DNA of 64,000 nucleotides, from positions 5,289-69,288 of the forward strand of contig CDMY01000179.1 of NCBI GenBank assembly GCA_001179505.1. Direction: 5' to 3'. The stretch's first letter is position 1. The number at the start of each line of letters is the position of its first letter. The notes under the pieces are model-generated. The model made no database searches. It was not told the origin of the DNA and saw only the letters and a list, made by a program, of their open reading frames with translations. This document shows, in pieces, positions 34,261-46,535 of this stretch. This DNA is from Vitrella brassicaformis (lineage: Eukaryota; Sar; Vitrellaceae). A program made the position numbers and the translations under genes.

Positions 34261-35524
34261 TCATCTCTTCCCCGGGTCAGCCTGCATTTCGATGTACGTG
34301 GGCGGCGGACGATAGCCTGCGGCAGCCGCCGCCCCCCCATAGCCGCCCCCATTGGTGGTGCCGCCCCCATAGCCGCCATATGGGGAAGGGGCGGCCGGCT
34401 CAGCGTATGTGCCGAATGTGCTGGGCTGTGGTGGCTGGTACGTCTGGCCCTGGTCGTGGCTCACAGGCTGGCCCATGACGACTGGTTGGGTGCCGCCGCC
34501 GTACTGGGGGTTGGTGGTGTATGTGGGGGGGAAGGCTGGCGACGCGACGATTATCTGACCGGCCCTCAGCCGCTGAAACAGGGCGTTGCCCCATGTGAAG
34601 GCTGCAGAACGGACATCAGGGACGACAGACAGACGGATGGACCGGACAATGGGCGTGTGTGTGTGTGTGTGTGTCCATGTTGTTGGCCTGCCTACCGAGA
34701 AAGTTGACGATGAAAATGCCGATGGCGATAATGATGTTTACTATGAAAATGGTGGTGAGTCGGCTGACTATTTTCTCCACTTCTTTCTCGGTCAGCTCCT
34801 CGTTGGTCTCGGGGTCCTTACACACTGTCTCCTCCGTCTTGCTGCACACACACACACAGACACACACACACACACACACAGAACAGGGGAGAACGGGACG
34901 CGATGCAGACAGATGAAGTGTAGGTCAGGAGGGGCGTGATGAGGGCACTCACTTACCACTCCTCCTCGATTCGTTGGTAGAGCACCAGGGTCCATATTAA
35001 GAGGATGATGGATATGAGCGTCAGCACGGCTTGGAAGCACGCACAACCGCAGAAGAACCCCAGCAAACCGGCGCTGTTCTTTCGCGCACCTGACAGATAC
35101 GGACGGGACGGGCAAACACATACCATACACGATCAACAAGGGCTGGGTGAAGTGAAGGATGGACATGCCTGCCTGCCTAGCTGCCTGCCTCACCGATATA
35201 GCCGCACGCCGGAATCGATATCGCTATACAAAACGCGACAACAGCTATCGCTGCCACACACCAGCACAGCACGACACAACAAGGACATGAGAGATCAAGG
35301 TACCCGTTTCTCTCCATGTTGCGGTGCTCACCTCCTTTCGAGGGATCTCCGACCAGCGCTGCAATCATGTTGAGGAGGGCAAACAGCGCGAGCACCACCG
35401 ATATGTGCATCACCTTCCTCGTCAGCTTCGCTATCTCAGGATCTGGTATATGGCCAATCTCCAGCCCCATCACCGTCACTGGAGTCCCCATCGCCACATC
35501 GGGAGCGGCGGCCGGCTGCATCAT
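34261..35524 (-). CDS. four-helix membrane protein with Gly/Tyr/Pro-rich tail
   Basis: The start is at 35524 (MMQPAAAPDVAMGTPVTVMG). Membrane segments: VMHISVVLALFALLNMIAAL; AVVAFCIAISIPACGYI; then, after LLGFFCGCACF, AVLTLISIILLIWTLVLY; and RLTTIFIVNIIIAIGIFIVN. A Glu/Thr-rich loop with two Cys (KTEETVCKDPETNEELTEKE) lies before helix 4. The C-terminal tail is low complexity (PPTYTTNPQYGGGG, YGGYGGG) and stops at 34261-34263. The four-helix layout recalls tetraspanin- or Lsm12/PQ-like small membrane proteins, but no CCG motif or large loop is present, so no family is assigned. It is head-to-head with the next gene. Confidence 0.75.
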
Positions 35525-35748
35525 CTTGACAATACCTGTCTTGTCCTGACGCGTGGCACAGTGGCACTCTCCTCCTTCTCTCGAAAAGGCAGTTGTTGCG
35601 GACGAAGGTATCTCTTCCTCTCCTCGCTAAAATGGCGCGCGAGCGCTACGCGGAATGATGGGGAACGAACCCTTCCTTCAAACTCCGTAAAACGCAACTT
35701 AACCTAGATGCATAACGTAAACGGAGTGCCAGAGGAGGGAGTCCCTAG
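35525..35748. promoter_or_regulatory. divergent promoter region
   Basis: 224 bases between divergent start codons. It holds taaaatggcgcgcgagcg at about 35627-35644. A similar aaaatggcgg occurs upstream of the MgtE gene at about 43422. No TATA box is evident in the expected place. Confidence 0.5.
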
Positions 35749-38700
35749 ATGGCTGATCCAGCCCCTTCCGACGTGTTTGTATCCTTCTACCCTCCCCGAG
35801 AAGGCGTAGCTCACCGATGGGCCGGTAGTCCCACCTCTTCCCCTTCGCTGGCCGACCTGTCGCTGCAGCCGCTGATGGTGCTGGCGGCTGACGGCACCTC
35901 TCTCACGCTCAAATACGAGTCGGGGGCCATCGCTGTCAGGTCTGCAGAGAGAAAACGACCCGACCCACAGCATGCATGGCAGAACAGACAGATGCGAATG
36001 TGTTCACGTTGTTTTCGTTGCGGTGCAGGTATGAGGTGGTGCGCTCCTTCACGAGTGCCGCCCTCTATCCATCGCTGTATGGTGACCTGAGCGGCAGCGG
36101 GGGCGGCAGACCGTCTGCGCCGGATGGGCCCGTCGAGGGATGTCGCCTGTTCACTGCCTACGAAGATCAGACGGTGAGAGGGCTCTGTGCAGTGCAGACA
36201 CATGGGAGGGGAGATGGAAGGAAAGTCGGATCTTGTTTGTTTGCTGTTTTCCGTTTCATTGTGGTTCAGATGGCGTTGGAGTGGTTCGACTCTCCTGGTG
36301 TATTTCGCGCGTGGCATAACGTGGTGGGCAACCCAATCGCATTTCACCACAAACCCATACACAACAAACACAAACAGTTCTTCAAGGCAAGCAAAGCAAC
36401 ACACACAGACCAGAAACGCCGCCCTCTCCTTATCCAGTCTTTCTGGCTTGCCTGCCCTGCCGCCATGTTGTTGTGTTGTGTGTATGCAGGGGTCGGGATA
36501 CTTGCAGGGTCCGCATGGTGAGGTGTTGGCCGAGTGGTGTGACGAGCCCCACGGCAACCCCTTCGACCCCACACTGACCGTCGCCTCGCCCCCCGAGCCC
36601 ACACCCGCCCGCACAGTGCTGCTCTCGCGAGACATCGGCTTCACACAACACCCCACAGAGGGATTCATTCTATTCTTCGTAAGCAGCACGACTGGATGAA
36701 TGGGTCGATGGATGGATGGATGGATGAGACGTCAACACGTGTGTGCGCAGCGGTGTGCTGGAGGTGAGTTCATGATTCCGTTTGGCAGTGTACCGACGTG
36801 GCCGGCCGTCGGGCGATGCGAGCCGGCACTGTGGCCATTTGAGGAACCAATGGTACGCAAAACAAGCCGCTTTCTACCCCCTCACATTCCCTGTATCGGT
36901 GTGTATGTGTGGGTGTGGGTGTGTGTCTCAGGAAGGGTCTCTGGCGTCTGTTGGTGATGTATCTGGCGAGTGGCTCCGTGGCCACGTGGTGTCGTTGCGG
37001 GGCCCCGAGGCCGTCACACGCCAGCCACTGACGGAGAGCGACATGGACCTCCTACTGCATAACAAGGGTGAGTGGGCGAGACACGATGGGAACCCCAACT
37101 TTTGCTTCGCACAGGTGTTGTGTGTCGTCTTGTTGTACTGTGGCAGGTGTAGCGTTGGTTGACTATGAGTTGGAAGTTCGGACCCGCCATCAGTTCATGC
37201 AGCAGCAGGCCGCTGCCAAAGGCCGCAAGGACAAAAACACCAACACCAAGGCAAAGCAAGGTGTTGAGAGAAAGAAACGTACAAATCATGCGCACAGCCC
37301 TTCCCGTCATTCAGGCAAGCATGGCGGCCGTGTGAGTGAGGGGGCCAAGGTGGTGCCGATGGGCGGCTCCCTACCGCCACCGGCACACATGAGCCGAGGA
37401 CATAGCATGGTAGCAGCGGCACTGCCCATGGGGATGCCCCCCACGCAGGTACGCAAAGCACCGAAAAAACACACCAGTGCCTCACATGACCACGTGCGTG
37501 CACATATGTGTATATGTGTGTCAGGTGTCTCGTTGGGAGGAGCGTTCCGAAGCGTCGACCGACAGCCAGCGGTCGGGCAAGGGAGAGGGCAAGAAAACCA
37601 AAGCCAAGACCAAGGGCGTCATGAACCAGTGGCTTCGGTAAGTAAGTTACGATAAGTCGCCCAACCTAGGAGCGCAAATGCATGCATGTATCTTCTCTGC
37701 TTCTTCGTTTGTTCGTTCAGGCGTGACCTGTGTCGGCTCCGCACGTCCGCCCCGCACTACACCCCCGTCCGCAGCGCCGACATGACCTGCCACCCACACC
37801 AACAACCACAGACCATTTACGAGCCCCCACCCAAGACACTCGCCGACGCAGCCATTGAGATGGGCTTCGACGTCACGGCCCAGCCGCCGCCCGGGCCCCT
37901 CCGGCAAGACGACATCACGCGACGGGAGAGCGAGTGTGACGGCAACCAGGTGGTGGAGTCGTCGGCCTCGAGCACGCCGCTTGCATTGGACGGCAACCTC
38001 TGGGACGCGGCCAAGGGGATTGGCAGGGGGGTGCGGCATGGCGGTGGGAGAGGGGTGGGAGGGGGGAACGATAAAGGGCGGCGCCCAGCTGAGAGGCCGA
38101 GCAAGGAGGATTTGCGTGACGATCTGTGGCGAGAGGGGGATATCGGAGAGGGAGAGGGGTCGGCGTTCATGCCTAGAGAGGGTTTCTACGCCACGAGTGC
38201 TGCCAAGGGAGGGCCTGTCCGCGTGAGCCCTCCAGTAGCGTACCCGCCGCAGATGGACGAGGAGGTGATGGTGCTGCGGGGCGGCGTCAAGGACAAGTCG
38301 CCACGTGCCCAAGACCCCCTGACAATGAGCTCCCACTCCAGCCCCTTCAAGACCTACCGCTACACCAACGGCGGCACACTCGAGGGGCAGCACCAGCAGC
38401 GGCCGCAGCAGGGTGGCAACGGCAGCAGTCATGTGGAGCAGCTGATGGCGTTGCAGGAGCGGCTCAAGCAGGAGCGCATGGCGCAGCGACAGCACTTCTA
38501 CCAGGACATACACCACCAGAACCTACAGTACATGAACATCCAGCAGCACCAGCAGCAGCACCTGCTGGCCCCTCCCCCGCCCACGTTCCCCCTCCCCGCC
38601 CGCATGCCCCCTCCCCCACAGCAGCTGCCGTCATCATACCATGTCGCATTTGAGACCATTGGACTCAGCCACAACCAGCAACAGCTGATGCACGAGGCCC

Positions 38701-40805
38701 CCGATGGCTGCCTGCTGCTCACGGGCGTCGGGGACGCGGAAGCGGAGGAGTACATCGGTCCAGTCGACTCGCAGATCCTCGGCTCGCCCCTCGCCCAGCC
38801 CATGATGCCGCAGCTGCAAGACGACCGCAAGACAGCAGCGGCAGCAGCAGGTGGCGGTGGCGGCAGGATGGTGCCCCTCTCGGTGCAGAAGGGTCGCATG
38901 TCTTTCGCGGCGTTGAGACAGAAGATGGGCAAGGCGGCCAGTGAGAAGACCGGTGTCGACAAAGGCGGCGGGGATGGGGGTGTGGACAAGGGTGGGGGAG
39001 GCGGTGTGCTGCGCTCGTCGGGTCTCCGCTCGACCCTCATGCAGCAGAAGCTCCACCAGCGGGCACAGCAGCAGCAGCAGCAGCAGCAGCGGGCGGGCAC
39101 TATCGCCAAAGTGGCGGGCAAGAGGACGGCTGTGGGCATACAGAAGAAAGAACGAGAGGCGGGAGACACAGAAGCGCCGAAGGGCAAAGAGGAGCAGAAG
39201 CGGCCGGAGCCGATTCCTCACGGCAGTGCGGTTAGCGAGTCCACCACTGGCCCGTCGTCCAAGCGAGAGACCGACCGTAAGGCTACACCGCCACGGAAGA
39301 AGAAGCAGACCATAGCCCCTCCACCCAAGGAAAGCACCACGCACAAGGAGTCCCCAGCAACGCCCCCGTCCAGCCCTTCTCGCCGTTCGTCTGCCAATCC
39401 GTCTCGTTCGTCCACCCCGTACAAGCGGCGTTCGCGTGTCAACCCCTTCCAGGCCCTCCAGCCACCGCACTTCCCAGCCCTCACTGAGCCCAAGCCCAAG
39501 GTGCCCGTGTTCCCCAAACCAGAGAGACCAAAGAGTGCCGGTGTTGGCCAGAGGAAGCGGCAGCAGCCATCTGTGCGAGAGGAGGCATCGGCAGCAACGG
39601 CGGTCAAGGTGCCCGGTCCCGCGTTCAAGGCAGGGCTGGCCAGGCCTGTGCCTCCCCCACGCGCCAAGTCCACCGGGCGGATGACGGTGCCATCTGGGGT
39701 GGCTCGGGACCGATCCCCGGCTGTGAGACAGCCTGCTGCGAAGGAGCGGCGCGCGAACAAGAAGGTGGTGCAGTCGAAGTCGCCCCCCGCCGCCCCGAGC
39801 GAAGAAGAGAAGAAAGCCAAAGCCAAGGCCCCGCTTATCGAGCCTGGTCCGCCGCATGGGATGCTGTCTTTGGAGACAATCAAGGCGGGTCTGCTGCAGA
39901 AGGAGGTGGGGGGTGAGGTCAAGACGGGGCCGACGGGCATCCTGGTGGGGGAGGGGGAGGGGCGGCTGGTGTGGGACTCATCGCTCGGGCAGCTCATCAG
40001 CCTGCCGGCACAAGACCACCTCCATCACCCGCAACAACAGCAGCAGGTCATCCAGGAGCAGAAGGACAAGAGTGAGTCGGGCAAAGTTGGGGATGGACGT
40101 CGGCTGACATACTCGCCACCAAGGACGCCCCCGCTGGCCAAGATCTTCCCCTTCCACATGCAGTGGGAGATGCTGGAGGCCTCTCCGATGCCACGAGACA
40201 TCCAAGACCGGGAGGACGTCACGGTCAGGCCCCCCGCTGCCAAGGCGTCGCTCGTCAAGCCGCCACTGCCCAACCCCTCGCTCATTGCGAATGGTGTCAC
40301 TGGCGACGCCCAACGCGACGGCAATGGCGCTCCGGTGCGTGCAGCGGACCGCGAGGGGCCGCCATTTGTGTTTGGGGGAGGGGTGGTCTCGAGACCTAAG
40401 AAGCATCCGGAAGAGCCGCAGCCCACCACGAGCACCACTACCACGCGTCTAATATCCCTCACTGGCGGCAAGTCGACTCCCTCCCTGCTCTCACCCGCCA
40501 ATCCGCCACACCCCAACCCATACACACCACCAGCAGTCGTTGGGACGGTCCCCCCCATTCCCCCTGTCCGCGATCCTGTCCATCGGGTGGCCTCGGGGGG
40601 GCACACGGTTCAGCGGATGGCGACCGGCCCTTACCGAGTTGCTGGGGCTGGTCTTGTGGGTCCAGTAGCGTATGCATACCCACTTGTAGCGGCGTGGCAG
40701 CCTCCTGTGATGGCTGTGCCGCCCCACGGCGTGCAGGGGGGGATGCCCTTGCGGGTGCAGGTGGTGGGGGTGAGTCGCAAGACTTTGCCGACGAGGATGG
40801 GCTGA
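35749..40805 (+). CDS. large protein with ordered N-terminus and long low-complexity C-terminus
   Basis: Ten exons; the last is over 3 kb. It starts at 35749 (MADPAPSDVFVSFYPPREGV). Ordered N-terminal segments: LMVLAADGTSLTLKYESGAI, YEVVRSFTSAALYPSLYGDL, MALEWFDSPGVFRAWHNVVG, GSGYLQGPHGEVLAEWCDE, TEGFILFFRCAGGEFMIPFG and VALVDYELEVRTRHQFMQQQ. The C-terminal 1,100 residues are rich in Gln, Pro, Lys and Gly, with poly-Gln (QQQQQQQQRAG) and many Lys/Ser/Pro segments, and end at 40803-40805. The N-terminal 'DGT.L.lkYesGA' start is reminiscent of small beta domains in cilia/centriole proteins (C5orf34-type), but this is a weak impression. Two exon ends use GC rather than GT donors (AAG-GCAAGC, AAG-GCAAAG). 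Confidence 0.8.
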
Positions 40806-41178
40806 CTGACTGAGTGGCTGACCGATTGACTGAATAATTGAATGGAATGGAATGGTCAACGTGTTTGTGGGACACGTGGGTTGGTTGCGATGCGTGCCGT
40901 GCCGTGAAGGAATGGACGGACGGTGTTTAAATGAATGAAAATGGAGGAGGATTGCTTGCGGAGATGAATCTCTCTCTATGGACAGTTCACATGGGCAGCA
41001 AGAAGACCACACACACACACGCACACACACAGGAAAAGCCCTTTCTCTCGACTATACATGGCTCCCCGTCTCTCGGGCAGTTAGTGTGTATCTGTGACAT
41101 TTCGGAGCGTTAAGCAGCACCGACCATCGACCATCCCATCCACACATCAGGCAGGCAGCGACCGGCCCGGCCCGCTGA
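40806..41178. other. short gap between converging genes
   Basis: Contains (TGAC)n just after the stop codon and an (AC)n tract at 41009-41032. No coding exon. Confidence 0.7.
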
Positions 41179-43301
41179 CTATCCCGCTGCCTCCCCTCCC
41201 CCCAGCAGCACTGAGGCAATGGTACACAGTATCAGCACACCGGCCACATCCGTCGCGGTAGCCAACGCTGGACTCGCACAGTTGCATGGGTCAAGCCCTA
41301 TCCACTCCTGAACACACACCCGCACACGACACTAGCATATAGCGATACAGACACAGTTGACCATTCCTCTCACACTTAATTACCAATATGATAGGCGACA
41401 GGGTGCCCAGAATAATCGCCACCAGACAAGTCGCCCCCATGGCCAGGCCAACCACAACTGCAGACGCTACGGTCGATCCGGGCGTGAGGGCCACTCGCAT
41501 GAAGGCCGCACCGGCCAGCAAAACAGCCATGACGCTGGCTATTCTCAGCTCCCGCAACACCACTTTCCATGCGTTGGCGTGAGTGATCTCCCCGGTGGCC
41601 AGGCCCCTGATGACGGTGGCTGAGGACTGGTTGCCCGCGTTGCCGGCAGTCCCCGTCAGCATCGTCAGAAAGAGAGCGATCACGAGGTTGCGCTCGATCA
41701 CACCCTGCACACACAACCTCGTGAGCAAAGGCCCAATAAGGTCAAAACAGAGGGAGGCCATCCTTGTCGTGTCTGTCCGCTTGCCTGGAATTTGGTGAGG
41801 ACGATAGATGACAGCGATTGGAGGAAGAGCAGGCTGACGACCCAGCCAGCGCGGCTCTTGATGTGCTCAATCACGGGGGTGGCGAAGTAAGAATCACCCA
41901 CCTTCTCCATGGTCTCGCTCGGGAAGATACCCTCAAACCTACACAGATTGACGCCAGGTGAAGGACGAGACGGTGCATGCGACGGACACAGGGAGGCCAC
42001 ACACAGACTAGTGCCTGCGCACCTGAGGAGGTCTTCTGTGAGTTCGGCCTCCATTTCGTTGAGCAGGTCGTTGGGCGAAAGGATGCCCACCAGCTGACCC
42101 TTCTCATCCACCAGAGGCGCCATCGTCACAAAGCGCTGACGAAGCCGTTTCGAGGCCTCTTCTAAATTCTCACTTATCCTGACCAAGCAAGACAGGACAG
42201 AGAGCCCCTGTGACACGTGTTTCCGCGTCTGAGTCGGCATGTGTTTCCACTATTTACCTGACGACCTCTGTAGGTTTGAGGACGGTCTTGAGAGGTGTGT
42301 GGGGCGAGGCCATGAGGAGGTCTCCCATCGTGACGTAGCCCCTCAGCTCCCCCTCCTGCGTGACGTATATGCTGTCGGCCAACAGGTCAGACAGACTCGC
42401 CGGCGCCTCCTCTGCGCCGTCACCGCTGGGGGGCATCTGCAGGTCGGCCACCGAGATGCTCCGCACGATATTCAGACAGTCCTCGATGGTCGTCACTGCA
42501 AACACACAAACAGCTTTGTGGGCCGTTGTTAACACAATCATACTGCTTGCGGCTTACGGGCGGTCTGGTTGTGTCGGTCTGTGATATGGAGGGGCAGCGT
42601 GAGGGCCCACTGGGTCTGACCCTTGACGCGCGGCACCACCTGATATCGCCCTGCCGCCTCAACAACGCCACCGAAGGGCACGTAGCCCTCGACGTGACCA
42701 TTCACAGGCGATAAATAGACGCCACTGCACACACAAAACACACAGCCCAGCAGTGAGTTGAGGCCGAGCATCTTCTCACTGCCGTGTACCTGTCCCGATT
42801 GACAAGGAGGGCGGCCGTGCTGTTTGCTGCAGCAGGGGCCGAGGGGAGAGGGATGAGAGTGGATGGCTCATCGGCTTCTATCAGCTGCGCCAGAGGGGAT
42901 AAGTGGCCAACCCGCCTCCCTCGCCGAACCAGCGACCTGCAGCCACACACATATTGACCGCTACAGATGCCTGCCTGTGCGTACCAAAGTGACTTGAAAG
43001 ACCTCCGGAGAAGCATGCGCCACTGTTTTGCCTTGACGTCAGTGCCGCCCTCATACACATCTCGCTCAGCAAATCTCTTCGCCGCCGACCATTTTCTCCT
43101 GCGCGCAGCAAAGACGTGCCGGCCACACGAGGGAACAAGGAAAGTGCTCTGTTGAGCAGGGAGGAGCCTGATGGCCGCGCCATGAATGAAAGGCAGCCAT
43201 GCAGCAAAGATCCCGATAGCGCCGCAAAGGGAGCTTCGGCCGACGCTTTTCCTGTGCTGTGGCGACATAGATGCCGCTGTTGGCGAAAAGGCGCTTTTCA
43301 T
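41179..43301 (-). CDS. mgtE: MgtE-type Mg2+ transporter with tandem CBS domains and leader
   Basis: Exon 1 (ATG 43301, or an internal ATG at 43268) encodes a hydrophobic segment SLCGAIGIFAAWLPFIHGAA followed by RRRKWSAAKRF, like a signal peptide plus transit peptide. CBS pair: SVADLQMPPSGDGAEEAPAS...ELRGYVTMGDLL and MAPLVDEKGQLVGILSPNDL. Then the linker SYFATPVIEHIKSRAGWVVS and membrane segments LLFLQSLSSIVLTKF, ERNLVIALFLTMLTGTAGNA (with GNAGNQSS), ASVMAVLLAGAAFMRVAL and VVGLAMGATCLVAIILG. The last exon WIGLDPCNCASPALATATDV keeps the family's ion-site D-P...A-P...TD pattern. The stop is TAG at 41179-41181. MgtE channels admit Mg2+ and are gated by Mg2+ bound to CBS domains. Plastid or endomembrane location is inferred from the leader. 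Confidence 0.92.
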
Positions 43302-44303
43302 CGGCTAAGCTCGCGGGGGCGAATCAAGCTCGCGTTTTTTGGGGGGATTTATCTCATAGCATCGATGGAAATACGCATTCCTATCACTCCGTGTCGTGTG
43401 TGCGAACGTATGGATGCACATAAAATGGCGGAAAATCGCATCATCTGTTGTCCTTATGCAGGCAGGTACTCGCCAGGTGTTCATCAAAAACACCACATCA
43501 GGCTGGGCTGCGTCCTATGCATTCATTAAAAACACCCACTTACGACCACACTAGACGTCGGCATATCATTGTTGCAAAAGGGGAGGAGGAAACCTGAGGC
43601 CGACGCCTTTCTGCCTCATACAGGTCATGTATGTGTGTACGGCCGCTGATGCAGGCAGGGGAGAACAGCTTAGCCAGCGAGAGGAGAGAATACGCAAGTC
43701 AGTGAAGAGCTACTCAGCAGCTGTAGAGAGACAAATACAGACAAATGGGCGCAGAGATACATACATAAAGCAAAGTCAGCCAGCCAGGCAGCCATCGCAG
43801 CAGATCTCTGCGTGTTACGATGCGATCTGATCAATGTAGTCAACCAACTGCATTAAGACAGTTCTCTGGCCTGCCTGGAGAGAGAGGCACTCACTCGCGA
43901 CACACGAGGTAAGGAGAAAACTAGCTGGCGTGGAAAAGTGGCTGGCGTGTCGGAAAGGCCAGCTTGTCAAAATAGTGGGAAAATCGTGCAGCACCGCGAG
44001 CATGTCAATGCGGTGCTCTCTCGCCCATCGTACATCTGCCTAGGACGGCCTCTCTGCGATTGCTTGGTGTGCGTCAAAATAGGCACAAGAAAATTGTGGG
44101 TCGTCTCTCTGCCCATCCCCACAGACAAGAGAGAAAACCATTTCGTGGATGTTGTGTGCATACGAGTGGCGAATCATTCACCACGTCCCTCCATCCATCA
44201 GCCCGCCGCCCGCCCTAGCAAGAGGGATGAGAGTGAGTAAAGTGATACTTCCCCCTTCCAGCGAGGGCGCGACTACCGGGTGTTCGCTGGTCACATTCGG
44301 TCT
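43302..44303. other. 1-kb intergenic region upstream of MgtE gene
   Basis: No gene recognised. Contains aaaatggcggaaaatcg at about 43422 and a 14-base imperfect direct repeat (ttcatcaaaaacacc at 43482, ttcattaaaaacacc at 43522). The rest is probably promoter and the neighbour's 3' UTR. Confidence 0.55.
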
Positions 44304-46364
44304 TCACGGACCAGCGGGAGGTCCGTTGGGCCCATCGGCAGCGCCCTCGAGAACCTCGATGGTCATGGAAGCAACCTGAACACGCACACACACGACGCAG
44401 GGCACCAACCAGAACTCATCAACCGCTAATGCATTCAAATCGCTCTCGCTTATAATTAGTTGCTCACCTCGCCCGGACACCCATATATCTCTGCAACACA
44501 CAGACGCACGACGACGGCCTTTTTAATGTGCGCGTTTCGGTGTGTATGTATGTGCTGCATGAGAGCACACTCATACCTGGGCTGAGTTTGTTGCCAGCGC
44601 CCTCTCCCGTAATACATTGCCCGTCGTCAATCTCGCCGTTCTCTTCGGCGCGGAGGGCATTGCAGGTCTCGGCGTCCTGCAATCAGCGAGAGGAAAGAGG
44701 CACGCAGGGCAGGCAGGAAGGCAAGGAGGTCTCAAGATATCTGACTTGTCTCCCCCCTCCCTCAATCTGTCCCGCCTGCGTACCTGTGCAGCACTGCATG
44801 CGTCGAGGGCGAGGCACTGACTGCGCGGTATGTGGGTGCACAACTCATTGTTGATCTCGCAACCTGACGGACATTAGACAGACAAGACGGACGGATAGGT
44901 CCGATACAGTTGTTGGTTGACATGCGCCCCACTGACCGACCGGCGTCGAGGGAGGTGAACGCTGCCTGGAAGGGCGGCTCGCTAGCGTCAGCTTCCTCGT
45001 ACAGGAAGTCGTTGCCATTTTCTCTGGTGATCAGAATGTCACCTGCCGCCCAGCTGCACGGCACACAGGCAGCCAGGCAACCAACCAAGAGACACAGACA
45101 GACAGATACAGCGAGTTGAGCTGATAGGAAAGGAATGCATCAGTCAGTCAGTCCCATCACTCACTCACAAGTTATCGTTGGTGATGATCTGCATCTGGGC
45201 GACGTTGACATAGACGTCCTCCTGACGAGCCAGGAAAGCAAGAATTGAAGTAAGGGCATCTCATGTGTGTGCGTGTACAAGGTCCGTGACTGACCTCTCA
45301 CCTTGGGGACGTTGACACCGGCGTTATTGATGAAGGCGCACTCGCATGAGAGGCGAAGCTCAAAGCAGGCCGTGTCGCCAGGCGCAATTCCGTCTTCAGC
45401 CGCCAAAACGCCGCAGTCGACCGTGGCAGGTTCGAGGTCTCCCACATTGCGCCGAAGCCACTCTGCCGCCTCACTGTTGACACCATCCTATGACGCAGGC
45501 AGCAAGCAAGGCAAGCGTGTGTGGGTATGGGATGTCACGTATGTCCGTGTGTGCGTACCTCAGCGAGGTCGCAGAAGCCTCTTGTCTCGCTGTCTGATGC
45601 CAGGACGCCCTTGTTATAGAAGCCGAGGGATCTCGAGGCAGCGTGGATGAGGGGGGGCGACATCGGCTGGTTGCCGCTGCCATTGGTCCTGTTCTCAATA
45701 CACACCTTCACCCGCACTTGCTTGCACGACTGCTTCGCGATCGGCTCCTTCTTGTCTGCAGTCCACACAGCCAGACCACGCACACAAGGGCAAAAGCAGA
45801 TGTGGACATGGCATCGGTTGTGGGAAGAGCAGCGGCTTGTCTGTTGGTTCACTCAAGGGCTCACTGACCCTGGTCGCCCGTCTTGGATTTGATGCCCTTG
45901 GTGTGTAGCTTGTGGCACTTCGAACATCCGTACTTCTCGTACTCGGGCACGGGAATGATCATAGAGCCGTGCTCGCCGCTGCACACACCATTGAGAGACA
46001 CGATTCAGTCAGAGCAGAGGTGCATCGTGTGTCGACCGACCGACTACTCACTGGTAATTGGGGTCGTCTTTGGCGCGGTGCATCTTCAAGTGGTGTCCAG
46101 GGCCACCGGCCTTCTCGGCCTCGGCCTCAGGCAACGGCTCTTTCCGCACCTCGTCGCCTTTCTGGTGGTCGTGATGAAGGTCATGATGCGGCTCCTTACG
46201 CACCTCTTCAGCCGCCTTCTGAGCGTACCTGCAGGGTGGACACACACACACACGCACCAAGCGGACAGACAGGAGTCCGGCTGCCAACCACCAGCCAAGT
46301 AACTGGCAGGCAGCCTTGCGCACCCGCTCGTTAGCAACAGGGCAACCAGAAAAATGGCCTTCAT
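44304..46364 (-). CDS. secreted cysteine-containing protein, unknown function
   Basis: The start at 46364 gives a clear signal peptide, MKAIFLVALLLTSG, after which a splice joins YAQKAAEEVRKEPHHDLHHD (His/Glu-rich, with the repeat EVRKEP). Next: GEHGSMIIPVPEYEKYG and CSKCHKLHTKGIKSKTG (a CxxCH motif), SCKQVRVKVCIENRTNGSG, ETRGFCDLAE, VNSEAAEWLRRNVGDLEPAT, GDTACFELRLSCECAFINNA, EDVYVNVAQMQIITND, CEINNELCTHIPRSQCLAL and DAETCNALRAEENGEIDDGQ. It ends GAADGPNGPPAGP at 44304. The many evenly spread Cys after a signal peptide suggest an extracellular or luminal disulfide-bonded protein. CxxCH could bind c-type haem but may be chance. No family is recognised. Confidence 0.78.
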
Positions 46365-46535
46365 GGGGAATGTGCGGACAATTGTGTGTCGACGGGAAGA
46401 CTGGCTTTCTTTCCTCAAGAAGGCGTTGCGTTGGATGGGTGCGAAACAATGAAACAATGGCCTTTCTTTTGCCGTTGCCTGCGGTTGGTCGCGAACCCTG
46501 AACCCTACAAACCCCGCGATATCGATTCGCTCGCG
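46365..46535. promoter_or_regulatory. divergent promoter, secreted-protein gene and COQ5
   Basis: Only 171 bases separate the two start codons. Contains ggtcgcgaaccctgaaccct and ccgcgatatcgattcgctcg just before the COQ5 ATG. No TATA box seen. Confidence 0.5.

Noticed and set aside
38634-39857. 407-codon minus-strand ORF
   Set aside because: It is antisense to the continuous last exon of the large plus-strand gene (35749-40805). The protein is an Arg/Leu/Gly-rich mirror of Gln/Pro/Lys codons, with no splice signals.
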